Both the position numbers and the translations under genes were made by a program. A stretch of DNA of 64,000 nucleotides from NCBI GenBank assembly GCA_002457055.1, contig NTKT01000008.1, forward strand, positions 1 through 64,000, written 5' to 3'. Every line of letters begins with the position of its first letter. The first letter of the stretch is position 1. This DNA is from Rhodobacteraceae bacterium MED-G08. Lineage in GTDB: Bacteria; Pseudomonadota; Alphaproteobacteria; Rhodobacterales; Rhodobacteraceae. Positions 27,373-36,254 of this stretch are shown in pieces. Under the pieces are notes generated by a model. It searched no databases and was not told the DNA's origin. It saw only the letters and a list, made by a program, of their open reading frames with translations.

Positions 27373-27984
27373 GTGACCAATATACTTCATAAAGGTGATT
27401 TGCCGGATGATTTAGATCTTGGGCCTCTTGTCGCAATAGATTGCGAAACAATGGGTCTGAACTTTAATAGAGATAGATTATGTTTGGTTCAATTGTCTAG
27501 CGGTAACGGAGTTGCTCATATGGTGCAAATTGAAGTTGAACAAAACTCTGCCCCAAATCTCTGTAGATTGTTAAGTAATGAAGAAATATTGAAAGTCTTT
27601 CATTTTGCGCGTTTTGATATAGCAGCTCTGTTAAACGCTTTTGGTGTTCTTACTAGACCTGTTTATTGTACTAAAATTGCGAGTAAATTAGTACGAACTT
27701 ACACTGATCGGCATGGTCTAAAAAATCTATTACAAGAGCTACTTGATACTGATATTTCCAAACAGCAGCAATCAAGTTATTGGGGTGCTGACGCATTAAC
27801 AGATGCGCAACTTGAATACGCCGCTTCAGATGTTTTATATCTTCATAAATTGAAGGACGAGCTCGATCTTCGCCTGCAGAGAGAGGGAAGACTTGACTTG
27901 GCAAAATCATGCTTTGATTTTTTACCTACACGTGCAAAACTCGATTTATCCGGATGGCCCGAGACTGATATATTTGCACATTAG
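27373..27984 (+). CDS. rnd: Ribonuclease D (short form)
   Basis: The protein is a 3'-5' exonuclease of the DEDD family that trims tRNA and other stable RNAs. With about 203 residues it is the short alphaproteobacterial form: the exonuclease domain is present (VAIDCETMGLN with the first two acidic residues, FHFARFDIAALLNAFGV with the third, and YAASDVLYLHKLKDEL with the Y and D of motif III), but the C-terminal HRDC domains of E. coli RNase D are missing. GTG 27373 is chosen from an AGGA element 12 nt upstream and the MTNILHKGDLPDDLDLG N-terminus that matches relatives. A TTG at 27340 opens a longer frame. The lptC gene follows. Confidence 0.9.
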   Translation: MTNILHKGDLPDDLDLGPLVAIDCETMGLNFNRDRLCLVQLSSGNGVAHMVQIEVEQNSAPNLCRLLSNEEILKVFHFARFDIAALLNAFGVLTRPVYCTKIASKLVRTYTDRHGLKNLLQELLDTDISKQQQSSYWGADALTDAQLEYAASDVLYLHKLKDELDLRLQREGRLDLAKSCFDFLPTRAKLDLSGWPETDIFAH

Positions 27985-27997
27985 GGTGGATAAGCAC

Positions 27998-28606
27998 TTG
28001 GCTACTTATGATATAGTATATTTTCGCGTAATAAATTTCTTAAAAATTGTTTTACCCCTTTTTGGAGTGAGTTTAATTATTGCGATGTTTCTTTTGTCTA
28101 GAGATCAGGCGGCGCAAGCAGTTTTGCCATTTGATAATAATGAGTTTGCAGAGGAACTTTCAAAGCAACAAATAAATAAACTTTATTATTCAGGACAAAC
28201 TGATGCCGGAGATGAGCTTTCATTGTCTGCACAATCAGCTGTTGAGGGCTTTGAGGGCCAAAAGGTGCTTGAAATGAAGACGGTTAGCGCAAAGGTAAAA
28301 AGTATAAATGGCCTAGAAATTGAAGCAACAGCGCAATTCGGGCGATATTTATATTCTGAAAACCTACTCAAGATGTCTGGCTCAGTTTTAATATCTAGCT
28401 CATCTGGTTATAGATTATCTGCTCCAGAATTGCGCATTTCAACAGATGGAACTTACATATTCGGAGAAGGCCCAGTTGAAGGTTTGTCTCCTATGGGTAA
28501 GATTTATGCGGGAAAAATGGAAATAAAGAGAAAAACTCCCCAAGCGCCAATCCAAGTGTGGTTCAGTGATAGGGTTTTGGTAGATTATCTGCCGGAAAAA
28601 ATCTAA
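27998..28606 (+). CDS. lptC: LptC-like lipopolysaccharide export protein
   Basis: LptC is the single-pass inner-membrane protein that receives LPS from LptB2FG and passes it to the LptA bridge. The 202-residue protein has one N-terminal membrane segment (about 12-32, FLKIVLPLFGVSLIIAMFLL) and a beta-jellyroll-like periplasmic domain (DAGDELSLSAQSA, VSAKVKSINGLEIEATAQ, GSVLISSSSGYRLSAPELRI). Sequence conservation in this family is low and the call rests on topology and the position before lptA and lptB. TTG 27998 follows AGGGTGG and fits relatives; GTG 27986 is the alternative. Confidence 0.8.
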   Translation: MATYDIVYFRVINFLKIVLPLFGVSLIIAMFLLSRDQAAQAVLPFDNNEFAEELSKQQINKLYYSGQTDAGDELSLSAQSAVEGFEGQKVLEMKTVSAKVKSINGLEIEATAQFGRYLYSENLLKMSGSVLISSSSGYRLSAPELRISTDGTYIFGEGPVEGLSPMGKIYAGKMEIKRKTPQAPIQVWFSDRVLVDYLPEKI

Positions 28607-28617
28607 TATAGAGATAA

Positions 28618-29112
28618 ATGATCAAAGCTTTCTTACTCATACTCATTATTTTACCGAGCTATTTACTATCAGATAATACTGATGGAGGCTTCGGTAGTAT
28701 AGCAAATGACCGAAACGAGCCAATCTCTTTTTCTTCTAATACCTTATCTTTCAATCAAGAAACTGGAACGAGTGAAATGAAAGGAAGTGTAAGTATAATA
28801 CAGGGCAATACAGTTCTGTCATCCGATTATGCAGAAGTTTCATTTAACGTTGATACAAACGAATTAGAAAGATTCTATGCTTCCGGAAATGTCGTTTTAA
28901 AGAGTGGTAATGATATTGCTAGGGGAAATGAAGCAATTTATAACTTTATAGAAGGTCAACTCACTTTTTCAGGTGAGGTGCATTTCTCACAATCCGGAAG
29001 CACAGTTACAGCAGACAAGGTTGTCATTAACACTGAAACTGGTTCTGCTTCAATGACTGGTAATGTGCAAACAACTTTATTGCCCACAAAACAAGAAGGT
29101 TCCGGTGAATGA
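28618..29112 (+). CDS. lptA: LptA-like periplasmic LPS transport protein
   Basis: The 164-residue protein matches the OstA/LptA family, which polymerises into the periplasmic bridge that carries lipopolysaccharide to the outer membrane. A signal peptide occupies about residues 1-18 (MIKAFLLILIILPSYLLS). The mature part is made of short beta-repeats: PISFSSNTLSFNQETG, GSVSIIQGNTVLSSDYAEV, GNVVLKSGNDIARGNEAIY, GEVHFSQSGSTVTADKVV, GNVQTTLLP. Its stop overlaps the lptB start (ATGA). It belongs to an rnd-lptC-lptA-lptB unit. Confidence 0.88.
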   Translation: MIKAFLLILIILPSYLLSDNTDGGFGSIANDRNEPISFSSNTLSFNQETGTSEMKGSVSIIQGNTVLSSDYAEVSFNVDTNELERFYASGNVVLKSGNDIARGNEAIYNFIEGQLTFSGEVHFSQSGSTVTADKVVINTETGSASMTGNVQTTLLPTKQEGSGE

Positions 29113-29861
29113 CCAAGTTAATTTCTGAAAATTTACAGTCTGGTTTAGTAGTTAAAGGTTTACGAAAAAGTTATCAGAAAAAAACTATAATTCAGGATGT
29201 TTCTCTATCCGTAAAAAGGGGAGAAGTAGTCGCCCTGCTTGGCCCGAATGGTTCAGGAAAAACGACATCTTTCTATGCAATAGCGGGTCTGATTCAGTCG
29301 GATGGTGGCAAAGTATCTCTGGATGGAGCAGACATAAGCGCATTGCCTATGTACAGAAGAGCACGGCTAGGCATAGGGTATTTGCCTCAAGAGATGTCTA
29401 TTTTTAGGGGTTTAAATGTTCAAGAAAACATAATGGCGATTCTGGATATATCTGAGAAAGATATTCATAAGCGAAGAGAAAGACTTGAAGAGCTTATGGC
29501 AGAGTTTTCTATAGAACACTTAAGGACTGCTCCAGCGCTTGCCTTATCTGGAGGAGAACGCCGGCGAGTTGAAATAGCAAGATCGCTCGCTGCGAATCCA
29601 AAATATTTACTTTTAGATGAGCCATTTGCTGGTGTAGATCCTATTTCTGTATCAGATATACGATCTTTGGTTCACGATTTAAAGGATCGTGGAATTGGAG
29701 TTTTAATCACAGATCACAATGTGCGTGAAACGCTTGATATAGTGTCTCACGCATACATCTTACACGATGGAAAAGTATTGATGGCTGGTTCGCCAGATGA
29801 GGTCGTCTCAAATGAAAATGTGCGGCGAGTTTATTTAGGCGATAATTTTAAAATCTTATAA
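29109..29861 (+). CDS. lptB: LPS export ABC transporter ATP-binding protein LptB
   Basis: LptB powers extraction of lipopolysaccharide from the inner membrane by LptFG. The 250-residue ATPase has Walker A GPNGSGKTT, Q-loop YLPQEMSIFRGL (with LNVQENIMAIL next, an LptB signature), the signature LSGGERRRVEIARSL, Walker B YLLLDEPFAGVDP and the switch histidine in ITDHNVRETL. The four-base overlap with lptA implies translational coupling. In Rhizobiales rpoN normally follows lptB; here hpf comes next after 191 nt. Confidence 0.95.
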   Translation: MTKLISENLQSGLVVKGLRKSYQKKTIIQDVSLSVKRGEVVALLGPNGSGKTTSFYAIAGLIQSDGGKVSLDGADISALPMYRRARLGIGYLPQEMSIFRGLNVQENIMAILDISEKDIHKRRERLEELMAEFSIEHLRTAPALALSGGERRRVEIARSLAANPKYLLLDEPFAGVDPISVSDIRSLVHDLKDRGIGVLITDHNVRETLDIVSHAYILHDGKVLMAGSPDEVVSNENVRRVYLGDNFKIL

Positions 29862-29990
29862 AATTTATGACAATTTTAATTGACACTAAATGCACGGTCC
29901 ATTTTAATAAAAGATAACATGATATCGGCTGATGCATGCCTTGACTAGATGTCGATATCAAGAAGAACCCTTATTATTTAGCAAAAGGTT

Positions 29991-30019
29991 TCAAAGCTGT
30001 TTGCAGAGCGTAGCTTTGA
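29991..30019 (+). promoter_or_regulatory. Hairpin in the hpf 5' leader
   Basis: TCAAAGCT (29991-29998) and AGCTTTGA (30012-30019) form a perfect 8-bp stem with a 13-base loop, ending about 20 nt before the AAAGGAG ribosome binding site of hpf. A second inverted repeat, GATATCG (29921-29927) and CGATATC (29953-29959), lies further upstream in the same gap. Both could act in transcription or RNA-level control of the hibernation factor. Confidence 0.4.
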
Positions 30020-30052
30020 TCACTAGTTTATTTGTCCATGAAAGGAGTAAAT

Positions 30053-30619
30053 ATGCGCTACCAAATTTCTGGAAAGCAAATTGACATTGGTATGGCATTA
30101 CAGCAGCATGTTAAAGACGAAATTGACGACGTAGTTTCAAAATACGCAGAACGTCCAACCGACGCCATAATTGTTTTCTCTAAAAGTGGTCACGAGTTTG
30201 TATGTGAAGCTACTATTCATTTATCGACGGGTCTAACGGCACAAGCTCGGTCGCATGAAAATGAAATATATGCATCATTTGATAATTGTGCAGCAAAGAT
30301 GGAAAAACAATTACGTCGCTATAAAAGAAGACTGAAAGACCATCATGCTACAAGAACAACACCGGTTGAACTTTCTTCTGCTTCATCATATATCCTCGCT
30401 TCAGAAGATGAAAACGAAGAATCAGAGCCAGAAACTCTACAGCCAATAATTATTGCAGAAGCTGAGACAACGATACCAAAATTATCCGTTGGGGAGGCTG
30501 TGATGCAAATGGAGATCTCAGGTAAAGATTTTTTCGTGTTTAAAAATGATGCAAACAAACTTGTGAGTATTGTTTATCAAAGGGACGACGGAAATATTGG
30601 CTGGGTTGAGCCAAAGTAA
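30053..30619 (+). CDS. hpf: Ribosome hibernation promoting factor, long form
   Basis: HPF binds the small ribosomal subunit and promotes inactive ribosome dimers under starvation. The protein is about 188 residues from ATG 30053, which follows AAAGGAG. The N-terminal S30AE domain (MRYQISGKQIDIGMALQQHV to KQLRRYKRRLKDH) is followed by a charged acidic linker and a C-terminal domain (about 140-188; VVKxK-like region reads EISGKDFFVFKNDANKLVSIVYQRDDGNIGWVE), so it is the long type that dimerises ribosomes without RMF. It is upstream of ptsN, the usual alphaproteobacterial arrangement. Confidence 0.95.
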   Translation: MRYQISGKQIDIGMALQQHVKDEIDDVVSKYAERPTDAIIVFSKSGHEFVCEATIHLSTGLTAQARSHENEIYASFDNCAAKMEKQLRRYKRRLKDHHATRTTPVELSSASSYILASEDENEESEPETLQPIIIAEAETTIPKLSVGEAVMQMEISGKDFFVFKNDANKLVSIVYQRDDGNIGWVEPK

Positions 30620-30653
30620 AAAATATTGGGATTTTTAAGGAATAGTCGCGGAA

Positions 30654-31118
30654 ATGGAACTCTACGATTTGCTTCAGCCGGAAGCTGTAAAGGTAGTAGC
30701 AGCGGCATCTAGTAAGAAACGCGTGCTTCATGATATGGCTCAGTTGGCCGCCAACTGCTATAATATGCGCAGTGAGGCTTTGCTAGAAGCATTACTTGAG
30801 CGTGAGAAGCTGGGGCCAACTGGAGTAGGGCATGGTGTAGCCCTGCCACACGCTAGATCAATAGATGTAGACCAAGTTTGTGGAGCGTTTATCTTGCTCG
30901 AGTCGCCTGTAGATTTTGGTTCAGTTGATAAGTTACCCGTTGACATAATTTTTGGACTTTTTGCTCCTGAAAATGCTGGCGTAGATCATTTGAAGGCATT
31001 AGCAATTGTGTCACGGACACTCAGAGATAATTCTATTTGTGCTAAACTCAGGGCAAACCCAGATCCGCAAACCCTTTTCACCATTTTAACGGAAAATCAG
31101 AAAATACAGGCAGCTTAA
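30654..31118 (+). CDS. ptsN: Nitrogen-regulatory PTS IIA protein PtsN
   Basis: PtsN (EIIA-Ntr) is phosphorylated on a histidine by PtsP/NPr and regulates potassium transport and carbon-nitrogen balance by protein contacts. The 154-residue protein shows the phosphoacceptor in GVALPHARSI (H66), preceded by EREKLGPTGVGHG, and the FILLESPVDFGSVD block. The PTS sugar-transport function is absent. It lies 34 nt after hpf and converges with cysQ, overlapping it by 4 nt. Confidence 0.93.
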   Translation: MELYDLLQPEAVKVVAAASSKKRVLHDMAQLAANCYNMRSEALLEALLEREKLGPTGVGHGVALPHARSIDVDQVCGAFILLESPVDFGSVDKLPVDIIFGLFAPENAGVDHLKALAIVSRTLRDNSICAKLRANPDPQTLFTILTENQKIQAA

Positions 31119-31909
31119 TTTTTAATTATGCCTTTATCGCTATGAGCGATAAAAAATGGATTTTCAAAACCTGGTTTGCCATAATAAAGCGGTTCTTTTG
31201 TTGAAAGATTTGTTACGTGCCCGCCCGCACCAAGGAGTATTGCATGACCCGCTGCTGTATCCCATTCCATGGTTCGCCCCAATCTTGGATATAAATCAGC
31301 CTCACCAGCTGCGATAAGGCAAAATTTTAGAGAAGATCCAGCATTTTTACTATTTGAGATCGAATATTTTTCGATATATTTTTTTGTTTCGGGATTAATA
31401 TGGGATTTTGATGCTACGACTGTTAGAGCGTTTGGGTCTGGGACTGAAACTTGGAGCGGTTTATTTAAGATTTTCCCTGTTTTGCCGGCTGGCCATATAA
31501 TTTCATAAGATTTTGTATTTTGATCGGTGGCAAACAAGCGCTTAACTGCTGGCGCATATACAACACCATGGGTCGGAGAATTATTTTGAATATAGGCTAT
31601 ATTAACTGTGAATTCTCCCGTTTTATTAATAAATTCTTTTGTGCCGTCGAGAGGATCAACCAAAATAAAATTCTTTTTTCGTAAATAATGGCTTTCTGAT
31701 TTTTCTTCAGTAACAACATCCAGATCAGGGAAAGCCTCTTTTAACCCGTTGTAAATAATGGCGTCTGCTGTTTTATCGGCATTTGTTACGGGGCTAGCAT
31801 CAAGTTTCGTTTCGATTGCAATATTATCGTGAGAATAAATTTCCATAATTGCATCACCGGCTTGTAATGCTAAATCGCGAAATACTTCGGTTAACTTAAA
31901 GTAATCCAA
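31115..31909 (-). CDS. cysQ: 3'(2'),5'-bisphosphate nucleotidase CysQ
   Basis: CysQ removes the 3'-phosphate of PAP formed in sulfate assimilation and sulfotransfer. It belongs to the inositol monophosphatase fold and has 264 residues. Mg-binding motifs are DASPVTNADKTAD, VTEEKSESHY, the LVDPLDGTKEFINKTGEF loop (DPxDGTxEF, a CysQ signature) and WDTAAGHAILLGAGG near the C-terminus. No sulfate assimilation gene lies nearby. It is transcribed alone, convergent with ptsN. A TTTATCGCT/AGCGATAAA hairpin (31133-31153) sits inside its 3' coding end. Confidence 0.93.
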   Translation of the reverse strand: MDYFKLTEVFRDLALQAGDAIMEIYSHDNIAIETKLDASPVTNADKTADAIIYNGLKEAFPDLDVVTEEKSESHYLRKKNFILVDPLDGTKEFINKTGEFTVNIAYIQNNSPTHGVVYAPAVKRLFATDQNTKSYEIIWPAGKTGKILNKPLQVSVPDPNALTVVASKSHINPETKKYIEKYSISNSKNAGSSLKFCLIAAGEADLYPRLGRTMEWDTAAGHAILLGAGGHVTNLSTKEPLYYGKPGFENPFFIAHSDKGIIKN

Positions 31910-32041
31910 TCTTTATGACTTTCCTGAAATTCAAATATCTGACTAATTTTCACGTTATCTAAGTAAATTTAGTTAATTGATCGTATAAAATTATTCAATT
32001 GTTACTACTCAATTAAATTTTACATAAAATGTGGGATGTGG

Positions 32042-32070
32042 TTGAAGCTTTGCCAAAGGCTACCTATATA
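32042..32070 (+). promoter_or_regulatory. Heat-shock (RpoH/sigma-32-like) promoter before dnaK
   Basis: TTGAAG (32042-32047) and CCTATATA (32063-32070) lie in the 258-bp gap upstream of dnaK, about 100 nt before the start. The alphaproteobacterial RpoH pattern is CTTG-N17/18-CYTATAT; here the 5' C is G, but the -10 box and spacing (18 nt) fit. dnaK is the expected target. Confidence 0.5.
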
Positions 32071-32167
32071 AACCTCGATTGATCAAAAACCAACAAGGTC
32101 TAAATACTACACTAATTCGAGCATGGTCGAATTTCTCAAGAGGCCACGGAAATAATGAGGAAAAGTA

Positions 32168-34078
32168 ATGGGAAAAGTAATTGGAATTGACTTAGGGACA
32201 ACTAATAGTTGTGTGGCTATAATGGATGGTTCTCAGCCGCGTGTCATAGAAAATGCAGAAGGAGCAAGAACAACCCCATCTATTGTGGCATTTTCAGATA
32301 ATGAAAAATTGGTAGGGCAGCCAGCTAAACGCCAAGCCGTTACAAATCCAACAAATACAGTTTTTGGGGTTAAGCGCCTCATTGGCCGTCGTGTTGATGA
32401 CTCCAATTTGGAGAAAGATAAAAAAAACCTCCCCTTTAACGTTATTGATGGGGGCAACGGTGATGCCTGGGTAGAGGCTCAAGGTGAAAAATATAGTCCA
32501 TCTCAAATCTCAGCTTTTATATTGCAAAAAATGAAAGAGACTGCAGAGGCTTATTTGGGCGAAGAGGTATCACAGGCTGTTATTACAGTTCCTGCCTATT
32601 TTAACGATGCTCAGAGGCAAGCAACAAAAGATGCTGGTAAGATAGCGGGTCTTGAGGTTCTAAGAATTATAAATGAGCCAACAGCAGCTGCTTTGGCGTA
32701 TGGTTTAGATAAAAATGAGAGCAAAACGATTGCGGTCTATGATTTAGGCGGTGGTACATTTGATGTTACTATTTTGGAGATTGATGATGGCCTATTTGAG
32801 GTGAAATCTACAAATGGTGATACCTTCCTCGGCGGTGAAGACTTTGACATGAGGATCGTTAACTACCTTGCAGATGAATTCAAAAAGGAAAATGGCGTTG
32901 ATTTAAAGAAAGATAAAATGGCGCTTCAACGCCTCAAGGAGGCGGCAGAAAAGGCCAAGATTGAGCTTTCATCAGCTAGTCAAACAGAAATCAACCAACC
33001 ATTTATTTCTATGGACGCTAGTACCGGCCAACCACTTCATATGGTTATTAAACTAACGAGAGCTAAGCTTGAGAGTTTGGTGAGTGACTTGATAAAGGCA
33101 TCAATAAAACCATGTCAGGCAGCTTTGAAAGATGCCGGTTTGTCGACTTCTGATATAGACGAAATTGTTCTTGTTGGTGGAATGACACGTATGCCCAAAG
33201 TGATGGAAGAGGTGACTAAATTTTTTGGAAAGGATCCTCATAAAGGTGTTAACCCAGATGAAGTTGTGGCAATGGGTGCAGCAATACAAGCTGGCGTACT
33301 TCAGGGTGATGTTAAAGATGTAGTACTTTTGGACGTTACTCCTTTGTCACTTGGAATTGAAACTTTAGGTGGCGTATTTACTAGATTAATTGATAGAAAC
33401 ACGACTATACCAACTAAAAAATCTCAAGTGTTTTCTACTGCGGAAGACAATCAAAATGCTGTGACAATTCGAGTTTTCCAAGGGGAGCGAGAAATGGCTA
33501 CAGACAATAAGATTCTTGGGCAATTTAATTTGGAAGATATTCCCCCAGCTCCCCGTGGTATGCCCCAAATCGAAGTCGCCTTTGATATTGATGCTAATGG
33601 TATTGTATCTGTTTCTGCAAAAGATAAGGGTACTGGCAAGGAACAGAATATAACCATTCAGGCTTCTGGCGGTCTTTCAGATGAAGATATTGAAAATATG
33701 GTTAAAGATGCCGAGGAAAATGCTGAAGCAGATAAAGAGCGTCGAGAGTTAATCGAAGCTAAAAATCAGGCTGAGAGCTTAATTCACTCTACAGAAAAAT
33801 CTATGGAAGAACATAGCGACAAAGTAGATCCGACAACTATTGAAGCTATTGAATTAGCCATTTCGGCATTAAAGGAAGAATTGGAAACTGAGGACGCGGG
33901 TAAAATAAAATCTGGAATTCAGAATGTAACAGAAGCAGCCATGAAATTAGGCGAAGCAATATATAAAGCTAGCCAAGAAGACGGTGAAAACTCTGATAAA
34001 GAACCTGGTAGTGCTGATTTTGACGACAACATCGTTGATGCAGATTTTGAAGATCTTGATGATGAGCAACGTTCGTAA
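32168..34078 (+). CDS. dnaK: Molecular chaperone DnaK (Hsp70)
   Basis: DnaK folds and refolds proteins in cycles of ATP hydrolysis with DnaJ and GrpE. The 636-residue protein has the actin-like ATPase with [64 protein letters not shown] and [12 protein letters not shown], then the linker [19 protein letters not shown], the peptide-binding beta domain and an alpha-helical lid. The tail ends in an acidic patch ([17 protein letters not shown]), as is typical of DnaK. The start has AATGAGGAAAAGTA upstream. dnaJ follows 66 nt later. Confidence 0.99.
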   Translation: MGKVIGIDLGTTNSCVAIMDGSQPRVIENAEGARTTPSIVAFSDNEKLVGQPAKRQAVTNPTNTVFGVKRLIGRRVDDSNLEKDKKNLPFNVIDGGNGDAWVEAQGEKYSPSQISAFILQKMKETAEAYLGEEVSQAVITVPAYFNDAQRQATKDAGKIAGLEVLRIINEPTAAALAYGLDKNESKTIAVYDLGGGTFDVTILEIDDGLFEVKSTNGDTFLGGEDFDMRIVNYLADEFKKENGVDLKKDKMALQRLKEAAEKAKIELSSASQTEINQPFISMDASTGQPLHMVIKLTRAKLESLVSDLIKASIKPCQAALKDAGLSTSDIDEIVLVGGMTRMPKVMEEVTKFFGKDPHKGVNPDEVVAMGAAIQAGVLQGDVKDVVLLDVTPLSLGIETLGGVFTRLIDRNTTIPTKKSQVFSTAEDNQNAVTIRVFQGEREMATDNKILGQFNLEDIPPAPRGMPQIEVAFDIDANGIVSVSAKDKGTGKEQNITIQASGGLSDEDIENMVKDAEENAEADKERRELIEAKNQAESLIHSTEKSMEEHSDKVDPTTIEAIELAISALKEELETEDAGKIKSGIQNVTEAAMKLGEAIYKASQEDGENSDKEPGSADFDDNIVDADFEDLDDEQRS

Positions 34079-34144
34079 TGAACAAATGCCTTTTTACGGC
34101 TGAATTTAATTTGATGAAAGCATTCATTGAAAGGGGCGCCTTTT

Positions 34145-35275
34145 ATGTCAAAGCGTGATTACTACGACGTACTGGGTGTTCCAAAAGGCTCTGAAAAAGA
34201 CGCGATTAAAAAGGCTTATAGAACAAAAGCTAAAGAACTTCATCCAGATCGAAATTCAGACAATCCGAATGCTGAAGCTCAATTCAAGGAAGTGAATGAG
34301 GCTTATGAAGTCCTAAAGGATGCAGAGAAAAAAGCGGCATATGATCGGTATGGTCACGCTGCATTTGAAAGCGGAGGTGGAGGTCCAGGTTTCGGCGGAA
34401 GTGGAGATTTCTCTAGTGCTTTCTCTGATGTTTTTGATGATCTGTTCGGTGACTTCATGGGTGGTGGCCGTGGTGGTCGTAAGCAACAGTCACGCGGGTC
34501 AGATCTACGTTATAACTTATCAATTTCGCTTGAGGACGCTTTTGCCGGACTGCAAAAAACAATAAATGTCCCTTCTTCTGTTGCATGTGGATCTTGTAAT
34601 GGCACCGGCGCTGCAGGTGGATCTTCACCGACTACATGCCCAACGTGTTCTGGGATGGGCAAGGTCCGCGCAACCCAAGGCTTTTTTACAGTTGAAAGAG
34701 GTTGCCCAACTTGTTCTGGAGCAGGGCAAATAATTAAAAATCCCTGTTCTTCTTGTGGAGGACAGGGTACGCAAAAGAAGGATAGAGCTCTGAGCGTAAA
34801 TGTTCCACCAGGTGTGGAAACTGGAACCCGAATTCGTCTCGCAGGTGAGGGTGAGACCGGTCCGAGAGGTGGCATTTCTGGTGATCTATATATTTTCATA
34901 GAAGTTTCTAAGCATAAAATTTTTGAGCGAGATGGTCTCAATCTTTTTTGCCGAGTTCCAGTTTCAATGGCAAAAGCGAGCCTTGGTGGAGAGGTAGAGG
35001 TACCTACAATAGATGGTGGGCGCAGTAGAGTACGTATTCCAGCCGGCAGTCAGTCGGGACGACAGATGAGATTAAAGGGTAAAGGTATGCCTGCCATAAA
35101 AACAGTTCAGAAAGGTGATATGTTTATTGAAATGGCAGTTGAAACACCGGTTAATTTGACTGCCAGGCAAAAAGAATTGTTGCAGGAGTTTGAGGAACTT
35201 TCTGAGGATAACAATCCTGAGACAAATAGTTTTTTTTCCTCTGTTAAAACCTTTTGGGAGTCGATGAAGGGTTAG
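34145..35275 (+). CDS. dnaJ: Chaperone DnaJ (Hsp40)
   Basis: DnaJ delivers unfolded proteins to DnaK and stimulates its ATPase. The 376-residue class A protein has the J domain ([11 protein letters not shown], with HPD in [11 protein letters not shown]), a Gly/Phe-rich linker (about residues 75-115), four CxxCxGxG-type zinc motifs ([32 protein letters not shown]) and the C-terminal substrate domains ([18 protein letters not shown]). ATG 34145 follows GAAAGGGG and gives the normal [11 protein letters not shown] start; the frame itself opens 18 nt earlier at 34127. It belongs to the same operon as dnaK. Confidence 0.97.
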   Translation: MSKRDYYDVLGVPKGSEKDAIKKAYRTKAKELHPDRNSDNPNAEAQFKEVNEAYEVLKDAEKKAAYDRYGHAAFESGGGGPGFGGSGDFSSAFSDVFDDLFGDFMGGGRGGRKQQSRGSDLRYNLSISLEDAFAGLQKTINVPSSVACGSCNGTGAAGGSSPTTCPTCSGMGKVRATQGFFTVERGCPTCSGAGQIIKNPCSSCGGQGTQKKDRALSVNVPPGVETGTRIRLAGEGETGPRGGISGDLYIFIEVSKHKIFERDGLNLFCRVPVSMAKASLGGEVEVPTIDGGRSRVRIPAGSQSGRQMRLKGKGMPAIKTVQKGDMFIEMAVETPVNLTARQKELLQEFEELSEDNNPETNSFFSSVKTFWESMKG

Positions 35276-35276
35276 T

Positions 35277-36110
35277 TTAATAGACTGCTTTTGCTTTCAT
35301 TGATAAAGTTCCATTTTTTTTAATAGCCGATAAAATAATTTCGTCACCTTGCTTTTTGCTCGCAATTGAAAATGCATTTGGTCCTGATATTGGTGAAACT
35401 CCTCTGAATTCAAAATATGAGGGTGTTTTTTGACTCAAGCGCATAGACAAGTCTATCAGTAAAGTGGCTATTAAAGGCCCGTGAAAAACCAATCCATTAT
35501 ATCCTTCAGTATTAATAGCGTATTCATTATCATAATGGATACGGTGACCATTAAAGGTCAGTGCTGAGTACCTGAATAGTAAAGTGCTTGAAGGGGTAAT
35601 TTCCTCACAAATATCCCAGTCTGTTGAGGCAATAACCCCATCAATAAGTTTATCATTTTCTTTTGGATCCTCGCGATAAACAATATCATGCTCTTCTATC
35701 AAGCAGAGAGTTTCATTTTGGAAATATTCATGTTTCACTGTCACAAAACACAATTGTCCCGAGCTCCCATTCTTTTCCTGTATAGATAAGATTATTGACT
35801 TTTTTAGGCTGTCTTGCCCAATTAATAACGGTTTTTTGAACCAAAAGCGTCCACCTGCCCACATTCGCCTCGGTAAGTTCACCGGTGGTAAAAACCCACC
35901 TTTTTTTGGATGACCATCCCTTCCTAAGTTAGAAAGTTTTTCTGACTCTAAAAAATAAAGCCAGTGCCATAATGGCGGTAATTCCTTTCCTTCAGTAAAC
36001 GTAGCATCTCGGTTGAGCGTATTTTCCATAAACTGTGCCGGAAATGGTAGTAACTTATCATTTTTTTCTTGTGTTTTCCCTATCCATTTAGAGTACTCTG
36101 AATTACCCAT
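35277..36110 (-). CDS. MaoC/HTD2-like hydratase (FAS1-type double hotdog)
   Basis: The 277-residue protein resembles the mesaconyl-C4-CoA/itaconyl-CoA hydratase and HTD2-like family, with an N-terminal N-hotdog (FMENTLNRDATFTEGKELPPLWHWLYFL and PRRMWAGGRFWFKKPLL) and a C-terminal MaoC-like half (LLFRYSALTFNGHRIHYDNEYAINTEGYNGLVFHGPLIATLL). The FNGHRIHYD segment carries the catalytic Asp/His pair in the order typical of this subgroup. The likely reaction is hydration of a branched or dicarboxylic enoyl-CoA. It is divergent from the CocE-like hydrolase gene across a 144-bp region that contains a perfect inverted repeat. Confidence 0.78.
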   Translation of the reverse strand: MGNSEYSKWIGKTQEKNDKLLPFPAQFMENTLNRDATFTEGKELPPLWHWLYFLESEKLSNLGRDGHPKKGGFLPPVNLPRRMWAGGRFWFKKPLLIGQDSLKKSIILSIQEKNGSSGQLCFVTVKHEYFQNETLCLIEEHDIVYREDPKENDKLIDGVIASTDWDICEEITPSSTLLFRYSALTFNGHRIHYDNEYAINTEGYNGLVFHGPLIATLLIDLSMRLSQKTPSYFEFRGVSPISGPNAFSIASKKQGDEIILSAIKKNGTLSMKAKAVY

Positions 36111-36134
36111 TATAAACCGACTAAACTCAATAAT

Positions 36135-36168
36135 GATTAATTTTACGATACTGAAAGCAAAATTAATC
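36135..36168. promoter_or_regulatory. Perfect inverted repeat in a divergent promoter region (operator candidate)
   Basis: GATTAATTTT (36135-36144) and AAAATTAATC (36159-36168) are perfect 10-base inverted arms separated by 14 bases, in the gap between the HTD2-like gene (minus) and the CocE-like gene (plus). A second, shorter one, TACCAA/TTGGTA, lies at 36176-36205. The spacing (arm centres 24 bases apart, about two helical turns) fits dimeric repressor binding. No cognate regulator is encoded nearby. Confidence 0.4.
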
Positions 36169-36254
36169 CATTTTATACCAACTGATTATTAACATAGTAT
36201 TGGTACATTCTTAGTATATTGTTTGGCAACTGCAAAGTCTTGGGGTTATGAGAA

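Noticed and set aside
31133-31153. Bidirectional terminator between ptsN and cysQ
   Set aside because: The 9-bp stem TTTATCGCT/AGCGATAAA lies inside the cysQ coding end, is AT-rich and has no T-run on either strand.
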